Of a stretch of DNA of 64,000 nucleotides, positions 32,778 through 44,374 are shown piece by piece. Source of the stretch: Acanthacorydalis orientalis (Eukaryota; Arthropoda; Insecta; Megaloptera; Corydalidae); contig CM068315.1 of assembly GCA_034766995.1 (NCBI GenBank), positions 4,917,736 through 4,981,735 of the forward strand, in the 5' to 3' direction. The notes beneath the pieces were generated by a model, which saw only the letters and a list, made by a program, of their open reading frames with translations, did not search any database and was not told the DNA's origin. Every line of letters begins with the position of its first letter. The stretch's first letter is position 1. The position numbers and the translations under genes were made by a program.

Positions 32778-33787
32778 TCTTTTTAGAGAGCTTTTATCTT
32801 GTTACAAATATTTAAAAATATGAAATAAAAAGAAAGATTATTTTATAAAAATCCTTGAATTAATCTGCTTTTTTAAAACAGTTTTATTTAAAGTTTTATG
32901 TTTGGATTTATTTAAAAAAATATTTTCATCTTGTACAAAATATATTTCTTTATTAAATATTCGGAAATAGTTTTTTTTTATTCTTATCTCTAGTTTATAT
33001 CTCTTTTAAGCATAAACTATTATCTTGAATTTTTAACATATTTTTAAATACCCACGTTTTAATATAAATGATATGAAAAAGTTTCGTGAGCATTAAACAT
33101 TAATTACGTTTTTTTAAAAAAATAGTAACAACATAAAGTCTCTAACCATTCGTTTTCAAAAGCGTCAGATTTTAATTACTTACAGTCATGATCTACTCAA
33201 TTCATATGATTTGGCGTGTTATATGTTATTATTTCAATTCAGTTTTTTAGTACAAGATTTCAGAATAGAATTTAACTTAATTTAGGTGTCACCTTGAATG
33301 GATTATATTCATTCCTTTTTATTTTACTCTAATTATTTTTTTTGGTAAAAACTATTACTTTTATTTATTTAGATATATTTACCATTTTATCGACCGGTTA
33401 AAAATGTATTTTATACACAAAGAAGACCAGAAATTTTCAAATAGTTTCGATATATAAACACACAACTTTGAAAATAAATTTATAATTTTATTCAAAATAA
33501 CATTTAGAAGATTTTCAAAAAGATGAAGATTCTACTTGTACATTAAATGAGATTCTGTGTTATTTAATACAACGTTTTTGTAAAAGATTGATTTTTACTT
33601 TACAAATTTTTATATAAGCGACTAGGTACACATGTTTATTGTTTAATTTTGCTTGACTTTCTCGAAATATACAGGTTTTCATTTTTCATACAAAAAAACA
33701 ATTATAAATGATTGATTCCGATTATAGACGAACCTCAAATAATATTTAACATCCCCTTTTACTGAACTGCATTATTTTTATTCACAT

Positions 33788-33788
<1 letters not shown>
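32775..33788. other. AT-rich non-coding stretch
   Basis: No feature recognised. Confidence 0.5.
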
Positions 33789-33789
<1 letters not shown>

Positions 33790-33845
<56 letters not shown>

Positions 33846-33858
33846 GAATAATTAGTTT

Positions 33859-33911
<53 letters not shown>

Positions 33912-33940
33912 AACTAATTATTCGTTTCATATTTATTATT
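33790..33940. repeat. Double (TA)n array inside an inverted repeat
   Basis: Two TA arrays. The second (33862-33912) is flanked by an inverted repeat: TGAATAATTAGTTTATA on the left and TATAAACTAATTATTCG on the right. The whole 33840-33935 block can fold into one long hairpin. Confidence 0.9.
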
Positions 33941-34059
33941 TAATAATTTTACAAAGAATACATTTTTTATATTGTAATTAACATTGCATGTATACGAGAA
34001 ATAAAAGTATTTATTTATTGTTATATTAATGCATACTTTTTTAAAGTTCAAAAAGTCTT

Positions 34060-34465
34060 TGTTCGGTACCAGAACCGTTTTTTGCTCTCTGATGCTCACT
34101 TTCCCCTAACAAATAGCGTAAATTAACAAATTATGCTCACAAATAATCTGCGTAAAATGTCAATCGTAAAAAAATTATTGGAACAATTTATAAAAATTAA
34201 CAACAAAACACAATGTTAAAATGTGTAATAATTGTTTTACTCTAAAGCTTCAATGAATACTTACAATATTTTGAAAAAAAAAGAAAAAAAATTAAATAAA
34301 TTAAAAAAAAATACATTTCTTATCAGTTTTGCACTGAAATTCGTATATCCTCTTTCATTGTACACTGTGAAACAGATCATGTGACAGATATCAACCAATA
34401 AGAACAGAGACCACGAAATCTTCATCAAACAATCAGAACATGAATAAAATTTTCAATAAGTATGC
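34060..34465 (-). repeat. Dispersed repeat R1, copy 3 (reverse)
   Basis: Reverse copy of the R1 family. On the minus strand it runs TTCTGATTG (one ATTGG decayed), then TTCGTGGTCTCTGTTC, ATTGGTTGATATCTGTCACATG, TTCAGTGCAAAACTG, 'TTTGTTGTTAATTTTTATAAA', GCAGATTATTTG and TTTGTTAGGGGAAAGTGAGC followed by ATCAGAGAGC. A short A-rich insertion sits at 34275-34310. Confidence 0.72.
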
Positions 34466-34469
34466 ACAG

Positions 34470-35195
34470 GAGTGCTTTTTACATTATAGAGACATACTCG
34501 TAATCAATTGACTAGTAAATTTAAAATAGTAATTATGTCGTATTAAATTTACAAAGCTAAATTTTTGCTAAGTTTTATATAAAATGAGAAATAAAACATA
34601 TCCCGAATATTAATTACTTCACATTTCTTATAAATAATTTCCTGATTTATTTTTTATTAATTTGGGGATATTTAGTTTTTAATTAGCTTAAATCGAAAAT
34701 TCACAGTTAGATTCCTGTTAATCCACTTTTAAAAAGTAAAGTATAGATAGAAACATATTCTAATTATTTATTTTAACATTATATTCATAAAATCTTGGAA
34801 GAAAACAAGGTAATGCAAACAGGGATTAAGTATACGACAATGATTATTGTCCTATACTTTATTTGTTATTTAAACTTTGATACTATTTAGAGAAAATATG
34901 AGAGATAAATAATTTCATTTTAAACATGTTATTTTGTAATTTACAAAAAAGTACCTTATTAATTAAATATAGTTAAGTTTCGTTTAAATGAACATTGAAA
35001 CAGTTAAACCATTAATATGAAATCAGTTTTGTGTTAAAAGCAATTTTATAATTTCCATTTCGAAGTTTTTATATTATTAAAATAATTTTAGATGAGGTTT
35101 TTTATTTCTGTTCAGTTGTATGTCATAAAAAGGTGAATATGTAATGATAGGCAAGTTGATTTAATTTTTTTAATGTATTCCATGCTTCTATAAAT
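34470..35195. other. AT-rich non-coding stretch
   Basis: No feature recognised. Confidence 0.5.
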
Positions 35196-35199
35196 GTAA

Positions 35200-35780
35200 A
35201 TGTGTGCTCGTATGATTTCATACTGTTATGTTCGAACGAGATTTTCAGCTATATGGCAGTGTTCATGTCTTTTGGGTTTCATTTTCTGATCAAACGTCAT
35301 ACGAATTTAAGCCTGTGACATAATCCACCCGACTAAATTGTAAGTTGTTCCACGTAACGTCGCAATAATTGAAAACCAAGCCGGTGAATTTCACAGCGTC
35401 GTATGTCCATATACAGATAGGGGTGTATATGGATGTAGAGTAGATGTGGTGTGTGGTGCGTCGGGTGTTCTAGAGCACTGTTCACCTTACACATTGGTAT
35501 GAGTGAACCGTTCCTCTCTAGAGTAGACGACATGCGTAGACAGGTGAACGACGCCCGTTGGGTCTTGTGTCCGTCGACCACCGCACGAATGTAATTATTT
35601 TGGCTTACAAAACCTCGAACCAATTATACGAAACGGGGAACAACTTACCGTATTCATTTCATGTATACTAACGTGTTTCTCTCGCTTGAATGTTAATAAA
35701 ACGACGGTATGTGGAGGATATGAGAGACGTGGGGAGATTTTTGTGGGATTACCTCGTTAGTAATTTGTCTTTCTTTAAAT
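35200..35780. other. GC/CpG-richer island 7
   Basis: Mixed composition, strongest at 35330-35600. The 96-codon reverse frame (35333-35623) is the only sizeable one and shows no known domain. It is not related by eye to any repeat in the window. Confidence 0.42.
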
Positions 35781-35784
35781 GGAA

Positions 35785-36095
35785 AATAAAGTTTGGGTTA
35801 ATATGGCGCTAGTGTGCTGATCATTTAGAGTGTAATTAGTATAAATATATAATGCCTTTTAAAAGTTCATTATATGCCACGTTTCGTGGAAATATAATGT
35901 AGGGGGTTGAAATATGTAAGAATCTGTCCTGCTTTAATCCACTAGTTGGCGCACAGAATCTTTCAACGATACAACATTTTTTAAGCAGGAATTATATAAT
36001 TCGAATTTACTTTGTCTTAGTTTTTATTTCGATGTCGAATTGAAAGCAAATGAACAAATATGTTTTTATAAAGATGGATATGTTTAAATATTACA
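35785..36095. other. AT-rich stretch upstream of a candidate Helitron end
   Basis: GGCGCTAGTGTGC near 35805 and CTAGTTGGCGCACAG near 35942 show loosely inverted similarity. It could be part of a non-autonomous element ending at 36145, but no left end is defined. Confidence 0.3.
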
Positions 36096-36099
36096 TCCC

Positions 36100-36145
36100 T
36101 CCAAGGATGGACGAGCACAGCGCACAGGGGAAGGAGCCTCCTGGT
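36100..36145 (+). mobile_element. Candidate Helitron-type 3' terminus
   Basis: GGATGGACGAGCACAGCGC followed by GGGGAAGGAGCCTCCTGG and T. CTGG fits the CTRR terminus, and the GGAGCCTCC hairpin parallels the 30-kb copy. Confidence 0.35.
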
Positions 36146-36502
36146 AATATTAACTTATGTTATAAATGTGACGTTGCAAATAAAACATTGATATATGCAT
36201 CTTCTAGTAAACTTATAACATCTAAAATGAAATCGCTCTCGTTAAGTCTCTTTTTTTATTGGGTGCAGTGCAATAAATCTTTCATGAAAACATTCGACAT
36301 TTTTGATTATATCCATGTACATAGTTTGTAAAGTTGAAGTTTGGATAATACACAGAATCTGCAGCTTTATAATCGATTTCGTGTGTGAGAATAAACAGAA
36401 CACTTACTTTTTATTTGTCTAAAAATAAGATTACTACTAGAAGTTCTTCGAAAAAAATAAATTCGTTCTTTATATATGTGAAATAAGCTTATTATAAAGA
36501 AA

Positions 36503-36506
<4 letters not shown>

Positions 36507-36536
<30 letters not shown>

Positions 36537-36552
36537 AAATATATATATATAA
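36507..36552. repeat. (TA)n microsatellite
   Basis: Two short TA arrays split by GTCAAA. Confidence 0.94.
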
Positions 36553-36822
36553 TCTATATGAATGTTTGTTTACAGTCATATATTCATTTTATCCATATTC
36601 GTTATAACCAAATTATAGGGATGGTTTATTAATAATGTAGTAATTGAGAAGAAAAATATTATTTTATAAAACTAAAGAGAAATTTTTATAAAATCTTATC
36701 ACGCATTTTACCAAATACTATAAACTACAATACTGACTACAATACTCTATCGGCTTGAGTTGATATGATGTATTGATTAACTAAATTCAGATCTTTTTAC
36801 ATGTATGTATAGTTACTATTAT

Positions 36823-36826
<4 letters not shown>

Positions 36827-36868
<42 letters not shown>
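36827..36868. repeat. (TA)n microsatellite
   Basis: Uninterrupted TA array. Confidence 0.97.
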
Positions 36869-36968
36869 TTAAATTATAATAATAATAAACTATTTTTTCA
36901 AGTATAAACAAACATACATGTTACTAATTTTTTCAAATTTACAATTAGAACATACATATGTTCATATG

Positions 36969-36969
<1 letters not shown>

Positions 36970-37019
<50 letters not shown>
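36970..37019. repeat. (TA)n microsatellite next to a LINE tail
   Basis: Ends directly at the GATGAT-type tail of the LINE fragment that follows on the minus strand. Confidence 0.97.
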
Positions 37020-37021
<2 letters not shown>

Positions 37022-37160
37022 TGATCATCATCCTCTGTCAATCCACTGTTGGAAAATGTCTCTTCCATGATTTTCTATTTTGTACGATTGATGCATCTCT
37101 TTCCCACTAATTTCCAATAAAAGTTTTAATTTCCTTATCCCACCGGTTCATTGGTTTCTT
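37018..37160 (-). mobile_element. LINE 3'-end fragment
   Basis: On the minus strand it codes 'RWDKEIKTFIGN', a stop, 'WERDASIVQNRKSWKRHFP', 'TVD', then stop and a GATGATGATCATGAT tail. R-W-x-x-E-I-K...W...A...R..W is the usual last segment of many insect LINE reverse-transcriptase ORFs, and the trinucleotide tail is their 3' signature. It is longer than the copy at 14799 and also sits against a (TA)n array. 5'-truncated. Confidence 0.75.
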
Positions 37161-37177
37161 TCTTGGTATTGTATTTA

Positions 37178-37203
37178 TATATATATATATATATATATAA
37201 ATG

Positions 37204-37263
<60 letters not shown>

Positions 37264-37349
37264 CACTTATATATATATATATATATATTATATACATTTA
37301 TATATATATATATATGTATATATATAGATAGATAGATAGATAGATAGAT
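37178..37349. repeat. Complex (TA)n/(GATA)n microsatellite
   Basis: Several TA blocks separated by TATAAATGTATAATATA-like units, ending in a run of GATA repeats (37325-37348). The inner TATATTATATACA-TTTATATA units form local palindromes. Confidence 0.97.
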
Positions 37350-37878
37350 GTAATTTATATAAAGTATTTCATTCCGTTTATATTTATCATAAAAAAAGAA
37401 CAGACATATTATTTTCATTCAGAACTCAACAACCATAATGGAAATATGAATAACATACAAGTAAAAATTTTATCAACAAAATAAAATACATAAATCATAA
37501 AAAGTCTACCTCAATTTTACTTCACGTTCCGTTTATCTTTACATAATACAAAAAAATACTATTTGCTTTACATAGATTTGTATAACTTTTTTTCTTTTCA
37601 TCCTCTAAAGGATTATATAAAAGTAAATCCTTCTATATAAAGTATTACCCAACATTTTAAGGTAAATTGGAAAACAACGTATATTAAATTTCCTCCTAGA
37701 CAAACGCTGTCTTACTGTTGACAACAACTGACCGCAATAATTGCGCTACAATAATAGCTTTGTGTAACATCTTTGTCGGACTCAACTTGAAAGCTTGTAC
37801 AACAGTTGACAAAGCAAATCGTACTCTATTGTTTCAATAAGTGTACCAGTTCTTAATAAAGATCCGTTCGTCTTTGTT

Positions 37879-37880
<2 letters not shown>
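37350..37880. other. AT-rich non-coding stretch
   Basis: Slightly GC-richer at 37690-37870, with no recognisable content. Confidence 0.45.

Positions 37881-37945
<65 letters not shown>
37881..37945. repeat. (TA)n microsatellite
   Basis: Long uninterrupted TA array followed by a few degenerate units. Confidence 0.97.
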
Positions 37946-37948
<3 letters not shown>

Positions 37949-37949
37949 G

Positions 37950-38700
37950 AATGTATATATAAATATAAAACAGTTATATTACATATAGAAATGTTCTAAA
38001 AGGAAAAAATATTAAAATTTAACTGAAATTATTGTCATTATATATTTATTCTATTATTTTGTTTTCATAAATTTAAAAACTATTGTAGATAATTAAACGT
38101 TCATAAAAAGTAATAATAACCTTTACTCTTTAAATTACTCAACTGAATTTTCTACATTACACTATAGTAATCATAAGATTCTCTTAGTTACATATTAGAG
38201 TTTGTTCAATCGAACATTAATATATAGGAAGCATCAAAATACTCTTAATGGTTAGTATCTAGATAAAACAACAAGTTATCTCTAATATGGTACTAAGCCA
38301 AACTTACAGTATGTTAGATTACACAAATATTCTATAGTATTATACAAACTGATAAATTGACACTTACTATACAAATAAGAAGCTATACAGTATATTTTCA
38401 TGTATTATTTTAAATTGACTGTTGTATGCAGTCTATTATTTTAAATTGATCATTTCAACAAACTCAATAATATTGTCTTTGTTTTTATGTTTAGTAATAA
38501 AGTAATAATTGAAAAGAAGAACAATATTTTTTAAGAAAGTGTTTCGGAACGAACTTTATGAAATTCTACCATACTATTTAAAATAGTATTAATTAAAATA
38601 CTGAAATATCTCGACTAAAAACAGACATACACTAACGCTCGTTCTTGAATTAATGTGATATAAAACACAACAAAACAGATTTTATTTTAAATTTTTTAGT
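37950..38700. other. AT-rich non-coding stretch
   Basis: No feature recognised upstream of the mariner fragments. Confidence 0.5.
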
Positions 38701-38775
38701 ATTTTTTTTTTAAATTTGACTAAAAGTTAATAGAGCATTCTACGTGAAGTGATGAAGTGTAGTTGGTTTTTGTTG

Positions 38776-39072
38776 CATAGAAATGCAGCTGCTCATTCTA
38801 CAATGACTGTGAACTAATTTCTCATGAAACACAGCGTTGTTAGAATTAATCACCCACCCTGTTTATCTAACTTGGCACTAATAGACTTTTTTCACTTTCC
38901 TGAAGTGAAAATTGTACTCAAAGTGAATCGATTTCAAGACGTAGAAAATATAACAAGAATATAACAGTCAAATCGAAAGAAGTTTTCTTAGGATGCCATT
39001 GCGGACTGTTTTCAAAAACTTTTAAAATGTTGAAATAAGTATATTACGAAATTTAGGGATTACTTTGAATAA
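38776..39072 (+). pseudogene. Mariner-family transposase C-terminal pseudogene
   Basis: A single frame of 99 codons with four internal stops. It reads 'AAAHSTMTVN', stop, 'FLMKHSVVRINHPPCLSNLA', 'LIDFFHFPEVKIVLKVNRF', 'DAIADCFQKLLKC' and 'RDYFE', stop. The HDN(x)xxH motif is degraded (Asp replaced by Arg), while the third catalytic Asp (IDFFHFP) remains. The ADCFQKL...DYFE ending sets it apart from the other mariner lineages in the window. No terminal repeat found. It ends 83 bp before a different mariner begins. Confidence 0.75.
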
Positions 39073-39155
39073 ATATCAAACATTTTTGATCATTATGTTT
39101 ATTAAGAATTAAATTAACAAAACTTATATATAATTTAATTAATGTCCTGTTTTTA

Positions 39156-40402
39156 TTGAGTTGGTGAAAAAATAACTGCGGTTTTTATTACTTTAAGTTT
39201 GGTGCTGATTTTTCTAGTTACCGTTATCTTTTGTTGTAGTCATGTGATACATCATTGTAAACAATGAAATTAGAATTAATGAATTCAGCTCATGTCTATT
39301 GTTTTCATTATTAAATATTCTTGGATATAACCTCTTAAATTAGTCAAAGAAAAAATCAAATTTGCTTGTATGTTGTATGAGTTTAAATTGAGGTGTAAAG
39401 TAATAGAAGCTGCTCAAAATATTAAACTTGTTTTTGTCGAAAAATCAATTAGTGAATGTACAGCTCAACATTGGTTCCGAAAATTTTTTAATGGAAACGA
39501 AAGTCTTGATAATGAGGAAGGTCGTGAACGTCTTTCAAGTATAGACAATAATGATTTAAGAACCATTATTGAAGCAGACCCACGTAAAACAACTCTAGAG
39601 GTGACAGAAGAACTCAATGTTGATCATTCAACAGTCGTTCGACATTTGAACTTGATTGGAAAATCAAAAAAGTTGGATAAATTGGTTCCATATGAACTAA
39701 ACGAACATCAAGCAGTTCGACGATACGAAGTCTGTTCTGCTCTTCTCTTGTATAACAAAAATGATCACTTTCTTGATCTTAACGTCACATATGATGAAAA
39801 GTGGATTCTCTACAACAACCGGAAACGTCCATCACAGCGGCTAGACCGAGGAGAAGCACCAAACATTTACTAAACCGAAGCTCAATGAAAAAAATATTAT
39901 GGTCACAGTTTTATGATCGGCAAGTAGTATCATTCACTACAACTTGTTAAATTCTGGTGAAACAATAACAGGAGAAAAAGTTTGTCAGGAAATGGAAAAA
40001 ATGCATGAGAAATTGCATTGTGTATGGCCAGAATTTCTCAATCGAACAGGACCGATTCTTCTTCATGACAACGCCCGACCACACGTCTCACAAATGACAT
40101 TAAAAAAATTAAATAATCTGGAATATGAAACTTTACCTCACACACCTTATTCCTGGGACCTGTCTCTGACAGATTATCATTTTTTTAAACACTCGAATAA
40201 CTTCGTACGAGAGAAGGTCTTTAAATATCAAGCATCAACTCATAGCGCTTTCGATCAATTCATTAATTCCAGGACTCCAGAATTTTATCTTGTAGGAATA
40301 AATAAATTTCTTTCCCGTTAAGAGAAATGTGTGCAGGTCAATGTTCTTCATTTTCATTAATAAATATAATTTTTAATCGCAATTATTTTTGCACCAACCT
40401 AA
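39156..40402 (+). mobile_element. Nearly complete mariner element
   Basis: 1247 bp with a TA at each side (39154-39155, 40403-40404). Left end TTGAGTTGGTGAAAAAATAA and right end, inverted, TTAGGTTGGTGCAAAAATAA are classic mariner terminal repeats of about 28 bp. The length is within the usual mariner range, so only small deletions have occurred. It is the longest member of the TTAGGTTGG-ended group and could represent the autonomous parent type of the short HTH-only copies, though sequence divergence argues for a sister lineage. Confidence 0.93.
39331..40365 (+). pseudogene. Mariner transposase pseudogene, DD34D triad kept
   Basis: The frame is open from 39331 and looks coding from about 39343 (KEKIKF...), with no upstream ATG; the first Met is at 39370. 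Order: first HTH (ISECTAQHWFRKFFNGNESL), linker, second HTH (TTLEVTEELNVDHSTVVRHL), WVPHEL-like 'LVPYELNEHQ', then 'VTYDEKWILYNNRK' with catalytic Asp 1 at 39793-39795. A one-base frameshift near 39870 and a stop near 39913 interrupt it. The next frame carries 'HDNARPHVSQ' (Asp 2, 40067-40069) and 'LSLTDYHFFKHSNN' (Asp 3, 40172-40174), exactly 34 residues apart. A TAA at 40319-40321 replaces the expected Trp of the C-terminal 'R-W-KCV' segment. Inactive but recently decayed. Confidence 0.93.
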
Positions 40403-40409
40403 TAATTTA

Positions 40410-40669
40410 TATCGACTGAAAATATTGCACTGGTTTTGTTTTTTTATATAGTTGGTTACTATATTTATCTTGGAATTTTCATCCCGTTTAGCTGACTGGT
40501 ACTTGTTACTATTTTACAATTTAACTTATTAATATACATTTTTTACCTCATCGTTGATTCTTTGTTGCTTATTTTCTTTTTGTATATGACTGTATATTAT
40601 TAATTTTTAAATAGCTTATTTGTATACGTACTCTTTTTGACTACGTACATTTGCATAACATATGTATGG

Positions 40670-40672
<3 letters not shown>
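40410..40672. other. AT-rich spacer
   Basis: No feature recognised. Confidence 0.45.
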
Positions 40673-40674
<2 letters not shown>

Positions 40675-40734
<60 letters not shown>

Positions 40735-40736
40735 CA
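40675..40736. repeat. (TA)n microsatellite
   Basis: TA array with a TGTA interruption, ending in ACACACG. Confidence 0.97.
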
Positions 40737-41025
40737 CACGTAAAACACAATAATCCGTTTACATATACTTACAAATAATAAAATGAACATACGAAAGAAA
40801 TAAGAAAATTCGATTGAACATATTCTTACGTTCCATAATTCTTATTTTGCTAAAAATAACAACAAAGCACGTCATCCAGTAGCTCGATATACACATAACC
40901 GTAAATATAACGTATACAAGCCAGTTTTCTGTGCAAAGACAAGAAAATCTGCATATACTCACACGTTTGCGTGTTGAAGATGCTCCACGACTAACAGTTA
41001 CATAGTTTTCTTCACGTAGTACTAG

Positions 41026-41053
41026 TATATATATATATATATATATATATAAG
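41026..41053. repeat. (TA)n microsatellite
   Basis: Short uninterrupted TA array. Confidence 0.94.
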
Positions 41054-41079
41054 TGTATATTTGGTATATATGTAATATG

Positions 41080-41660
41080 AGTCTGTGTATGTGTTTCATA
41101 CGTCATAGGGGGTGTTCAGTCCGGCCTATGTCGAAAGACCGTCCTATTCACAGCACATATATGCATTGTAGAACAGCTACTCTTTATATCGTTCCGTTTC
41201 TGTCTTCTATAATATTTTTCTCAGTTGGATCTCTGTTGTTTATATGAAACTTGATTGGTATTGCTACACCATTGTTTCTACCCACCAACATATATGGACG
41301 CTTCACACAGAACGTTTTCGTATCGATCTTTTTCACTCTAGATGCTCCATTTCTGTATGGATCTCGGTTGTTTTTTTTTTTTCGTACAAGATACACGGTA
41401 CCGTCCGTTCGATTCTGACGATTGGATTATAACGTAAACTGTGCATTGTTCGTCCGAGCATACCGACTGTTTAGTTCAGTGGTGTATGACGCGTCGTTCG
41501 ACGGTGATACTGAATTGACGCTTAGTAACGCGTTATCGGATACCATGAGTCTGTGTACCCATGTTGGATAGGTCGATCGGATACATGTACTCTATTATTG
41601 ACGACAGATGGGGCACCGATAGTAGCGAGCTGCTCTCTTATGATACAAAATTCAAACTGT
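41080..41660. other. GC/CpG-richer island 8
   Basis: Mixed composition, CpG-rich at 41390-41620. Overlapping frames of about 60-70 codons on both strands (41053-41247, 41184-41396 reverse, 41244-41432) have no recognisable product. The region contains a short imperfect duplication: TCTGTTGTTTATA near 41230 and CTCGGTTGTTTTT near 41363. Candidate host regulatory or exonic sequence. Confidence 0.4.
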
Positions 41661-41664
41661 TGTT

Positions 41665-42715
41665 TTTTTTTTGCTTTCGTCTTTTCATGTATAAGATACA
41701 TTCGAGTCTTTGTTACAAGTTAATATTTTTATTTTAGTTCACTATTTCCAAAATTTTTATTTATAAATAAACTTATACGATTGAGTTACGTTACCTACTT
41801 TATATGTTTTTTTTCTTCAAATAATCGACTAGAATAATTGTTCAGAAACATGATTGAAAAGTAAAGCTTCTTAGTCTTAACTTTCAAAAAAAACTAAAAT
41901 GATTAAAACAGAATTTAGAATTCTAGAACCATTCAATCAATCTATATTTTTTAATTTACTGTAATAGCATAATTCTATCAGATTTTTAATCAAATTTTAT
42001 CGTTTTATTATATGAAAATATTTTATAAGTTAAAAATAAAGCAAATGACATTTTAATAGGAATACAGATTACAGTTAATTCTTTTATGTTATATAAATTT
42101 CCAGACTTTATTTAATTTTTCATAAAAGTTATTTAACTAATTTGTGAAATGAATTCTCCATTCCACCTTAAACCAAAAACATTTTAGTTATCAAAAATAT
42201 TCAATAACTGATTTTTTTCTTATGTGCATTTGCATGCATGGCTTACCAACCTCCTCAGAACGCTCAGATCCAGAAAAATCTAAAAAATATACATTAAAAC
42301 ATTATTATTAATTATTTTTCAATATATTGTACTTTTAGATTGGATCATGTACCAAAATTTAGTATACTTTAAAATTATAAAATTTATACAATTCAGTATA
42401 ATATGAGCGATATTGATTTTCTTCAATTTTTACATTTTTTATTGATTTGATATGAAATAACATTATATAATTAATTAAAAATGATTCTAGAAGTTTATCA
42501 GTTAATTTAACATTTTTATAACGAAACTTTTTTAGATGATATCTAGAATGTATGTCCTGAAACCATACCAACAGCAAAGATAGTCTAAACTTTTATTATT
42601 TAAGCTGATTTACACTTATTACATGTAATTGTTTACATATCTGATATGTAAATGATATTTTATCATTACTTTCAGACAATATCAAAAATTTAATTTAACG
42701 AATCGAAACATTCAT
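41665..42715. other. AT-rich non-coding stretch
   Basis: No recognised feature. Confidence 0.5.
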
Positions 42716-42722
42716 TGAAAAT

Positions 42723-42970
42723 TCATTCAAATTCAATATTAAATTTATAATAATATAGAATCCACTTTCCGAGCTTCTGAATTTCTTGCCTCGACACTAT
42801 TGCTCGATTAATACCCAATTGATCTGCAAGTTCTTGTTGCATTTTCGATGGAATTTTATTCAATAATACTTTCTTATTATCAATCTTCGCGATATTCAAA
42901 GGGTCACTGATACTAAAATCGATGAGTTTAAAATGTCTAAACCAGTATTTACAAGAATTGTAGCGCATTA
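42723..42970 (-). pseudogene. Mariner transposase N-terminal pseudogene
   Basis: The minus-strand frame reads 'YWFRHFKLIDFSISD', a diverged linker, 'SKMQQELADQLGINRAIVSR' and 'IQKLGKWIL'. The W-F-R-x-F and QQELA-LG-V pattern is the paired helix-turn-helix of mariner transposases, and LGKW is the beginning of the WVPHEL segment. It stops there; no catalytic motifs or terminal repeats were found around it. It differs in sequence from the HTH in the 11.5-kb family. Confidence 0.75.
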
Positions 42971-42999
42971 TTAAGAACAGACTGAATTAATTCACATGT

Positions 43000-43435
43000 T
43001 TTAGAGGCGTCTTACCCTTGTTGAAACTCGTACCAAATGCAGTGTTGAGTATGCAGCATTTCATTACTTGTACTCTTCCCTACTGTTTTATGAGGTAATG
43101 TTTAGCATTAAATTAATACGTACGCTATTTTACTCGCCAACCCTTCAAGAAAGCGAAAGGGAGGAAATTTATTTGAATTTTAAATAATTGTGCCAGAGCG
43201 CTGAAGAAAAATACTAAAACTTTAACACACAGCTAATAATTAATAAGGTTTTTAATTTACCTTATCTTAAATAACCAGGAATGAAGGTTTAACATTAATT
43301 GAATAAAATAATGTTAAAAATTGAATTCACAAAAAATGAATTCATTCACGGGAAAAAATAAATATAAAAATTCAATATGATATTATAATATTTAGAATAA
43401 GAACCCATTTCTATTCCTTATTGTTCTCATACAAA
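43000..43435. other. AT-rich non-coding stretch
   Basis: May include decayed upstream mariner sequence near 42970-43010; otherwise nothing recognised. Confidence 0.35.
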
Positions 43436-43439
43436 AAAA

Positions 43440-43870
43440 TCTTGCGCAGTAAACGAAGCGAAACGAATGAACTGACTGTTATATAATAGCTGTAATATCA
43501 ACACAGAATGATGACAGATTTCATTAAAAAAAAGAATATGTACAGCACAACAGTCGGTAACGCTATTTATTTGAATTGATACACGCCAGTGTACCTAATA
43601 TTACACCGATATGTATTCGCACGCCAACATCTCATTTATATCTTCATCCGCTCTTCGCCATAACGAGTTAATGATACCTCTATATCTAACAATAATATTT
43701 ACTTGAGACGTTGATGCTTACTACCACGCTTTCCTACGAATGCACACATTTAGCTGATAGTTTAGGATAGCTAATACAAATGTTTATACGGGCTACCATC
43801 AAAACACCGATTGGGGATTTCATTGTACAAGCGGTGCTGTCAAGCGGAAAATGGGAAATGCACAATTAAT
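43440..43870. other. Moderately GC-richer island 9
   Basis: Composition is more balanced, with CpGs at 43555-43690 and 43780-43850. No sizeable frame, no repeat match. Confidence 0.33.
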
Positions 43871-44065
43871 TGAATATAATTTCTGACAATTTTGTATAAC
43901 CGTATTCCATTACCAAACGTAAAATACTTGTATTTTTTTAGAATACTTTATCACAATTTCTGTACGCCTTTTTTAAAATTTATTAAAACAATTGTTAATT
44001 AATACAAGTTGTGAATGTATTGAGAAAGATTGATCTATCAGTTAATTTCTATTAACCGTATGTAT

Positions 44066-44374
44066 TAGGGGTAGGCAACTTCTTTGATAATAAGAGTCAC
44101 ATATATTTTTGAATGTTCAAGAGCAACAGAAAATATTATTCTAAAATTGTATTTATAAAAAATATAAGTATATAGTAGCCTTAATCGCAAAAGCAGAATG
44201 TGTTTCATTTCTATTCGTTTAGAATTTTGATTTAATTTTCATTTTTGCAGTTAATAGTTTAAAATCTGGCTATAGATTATTAATATAAAAGTTTAAGAAA
44301 AATGACAATGAAACCAAATATTGTCTCATAGGCTATACAAAGTATTTTTGAGAGTCGCAGTTTGTCAACCGTTG
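44066..44374. mobile_element. hAT-type MITE with 8-bp target duplication
   Basis: Left end TAGGGGTAGGCAACT; the inverse of the right end is CAACGGTTGACAAACT. Both continue with a GAGTC(A/G)C/GACTCTC-like segment and ATTTTTGA/CAAAAATA, so they align for about 45 bp. The flanks GTATGTAT (44058-44065) and GTATACAT (44375-44382) are an 8-bp target duplication with two differences. CAGGGGT-GGCAAAC ends and 8-bp duplications identify the hAT superfamily. The interior (309 bp total) is non-coding. Confidence 0.75.

Noticed and set aside
37178..37349. CRISPR-like array
   Set aside because: Repeats are simple TA and GATA microsatellites with no constant repeat plus unique spacers, in eukaryotic DNA.
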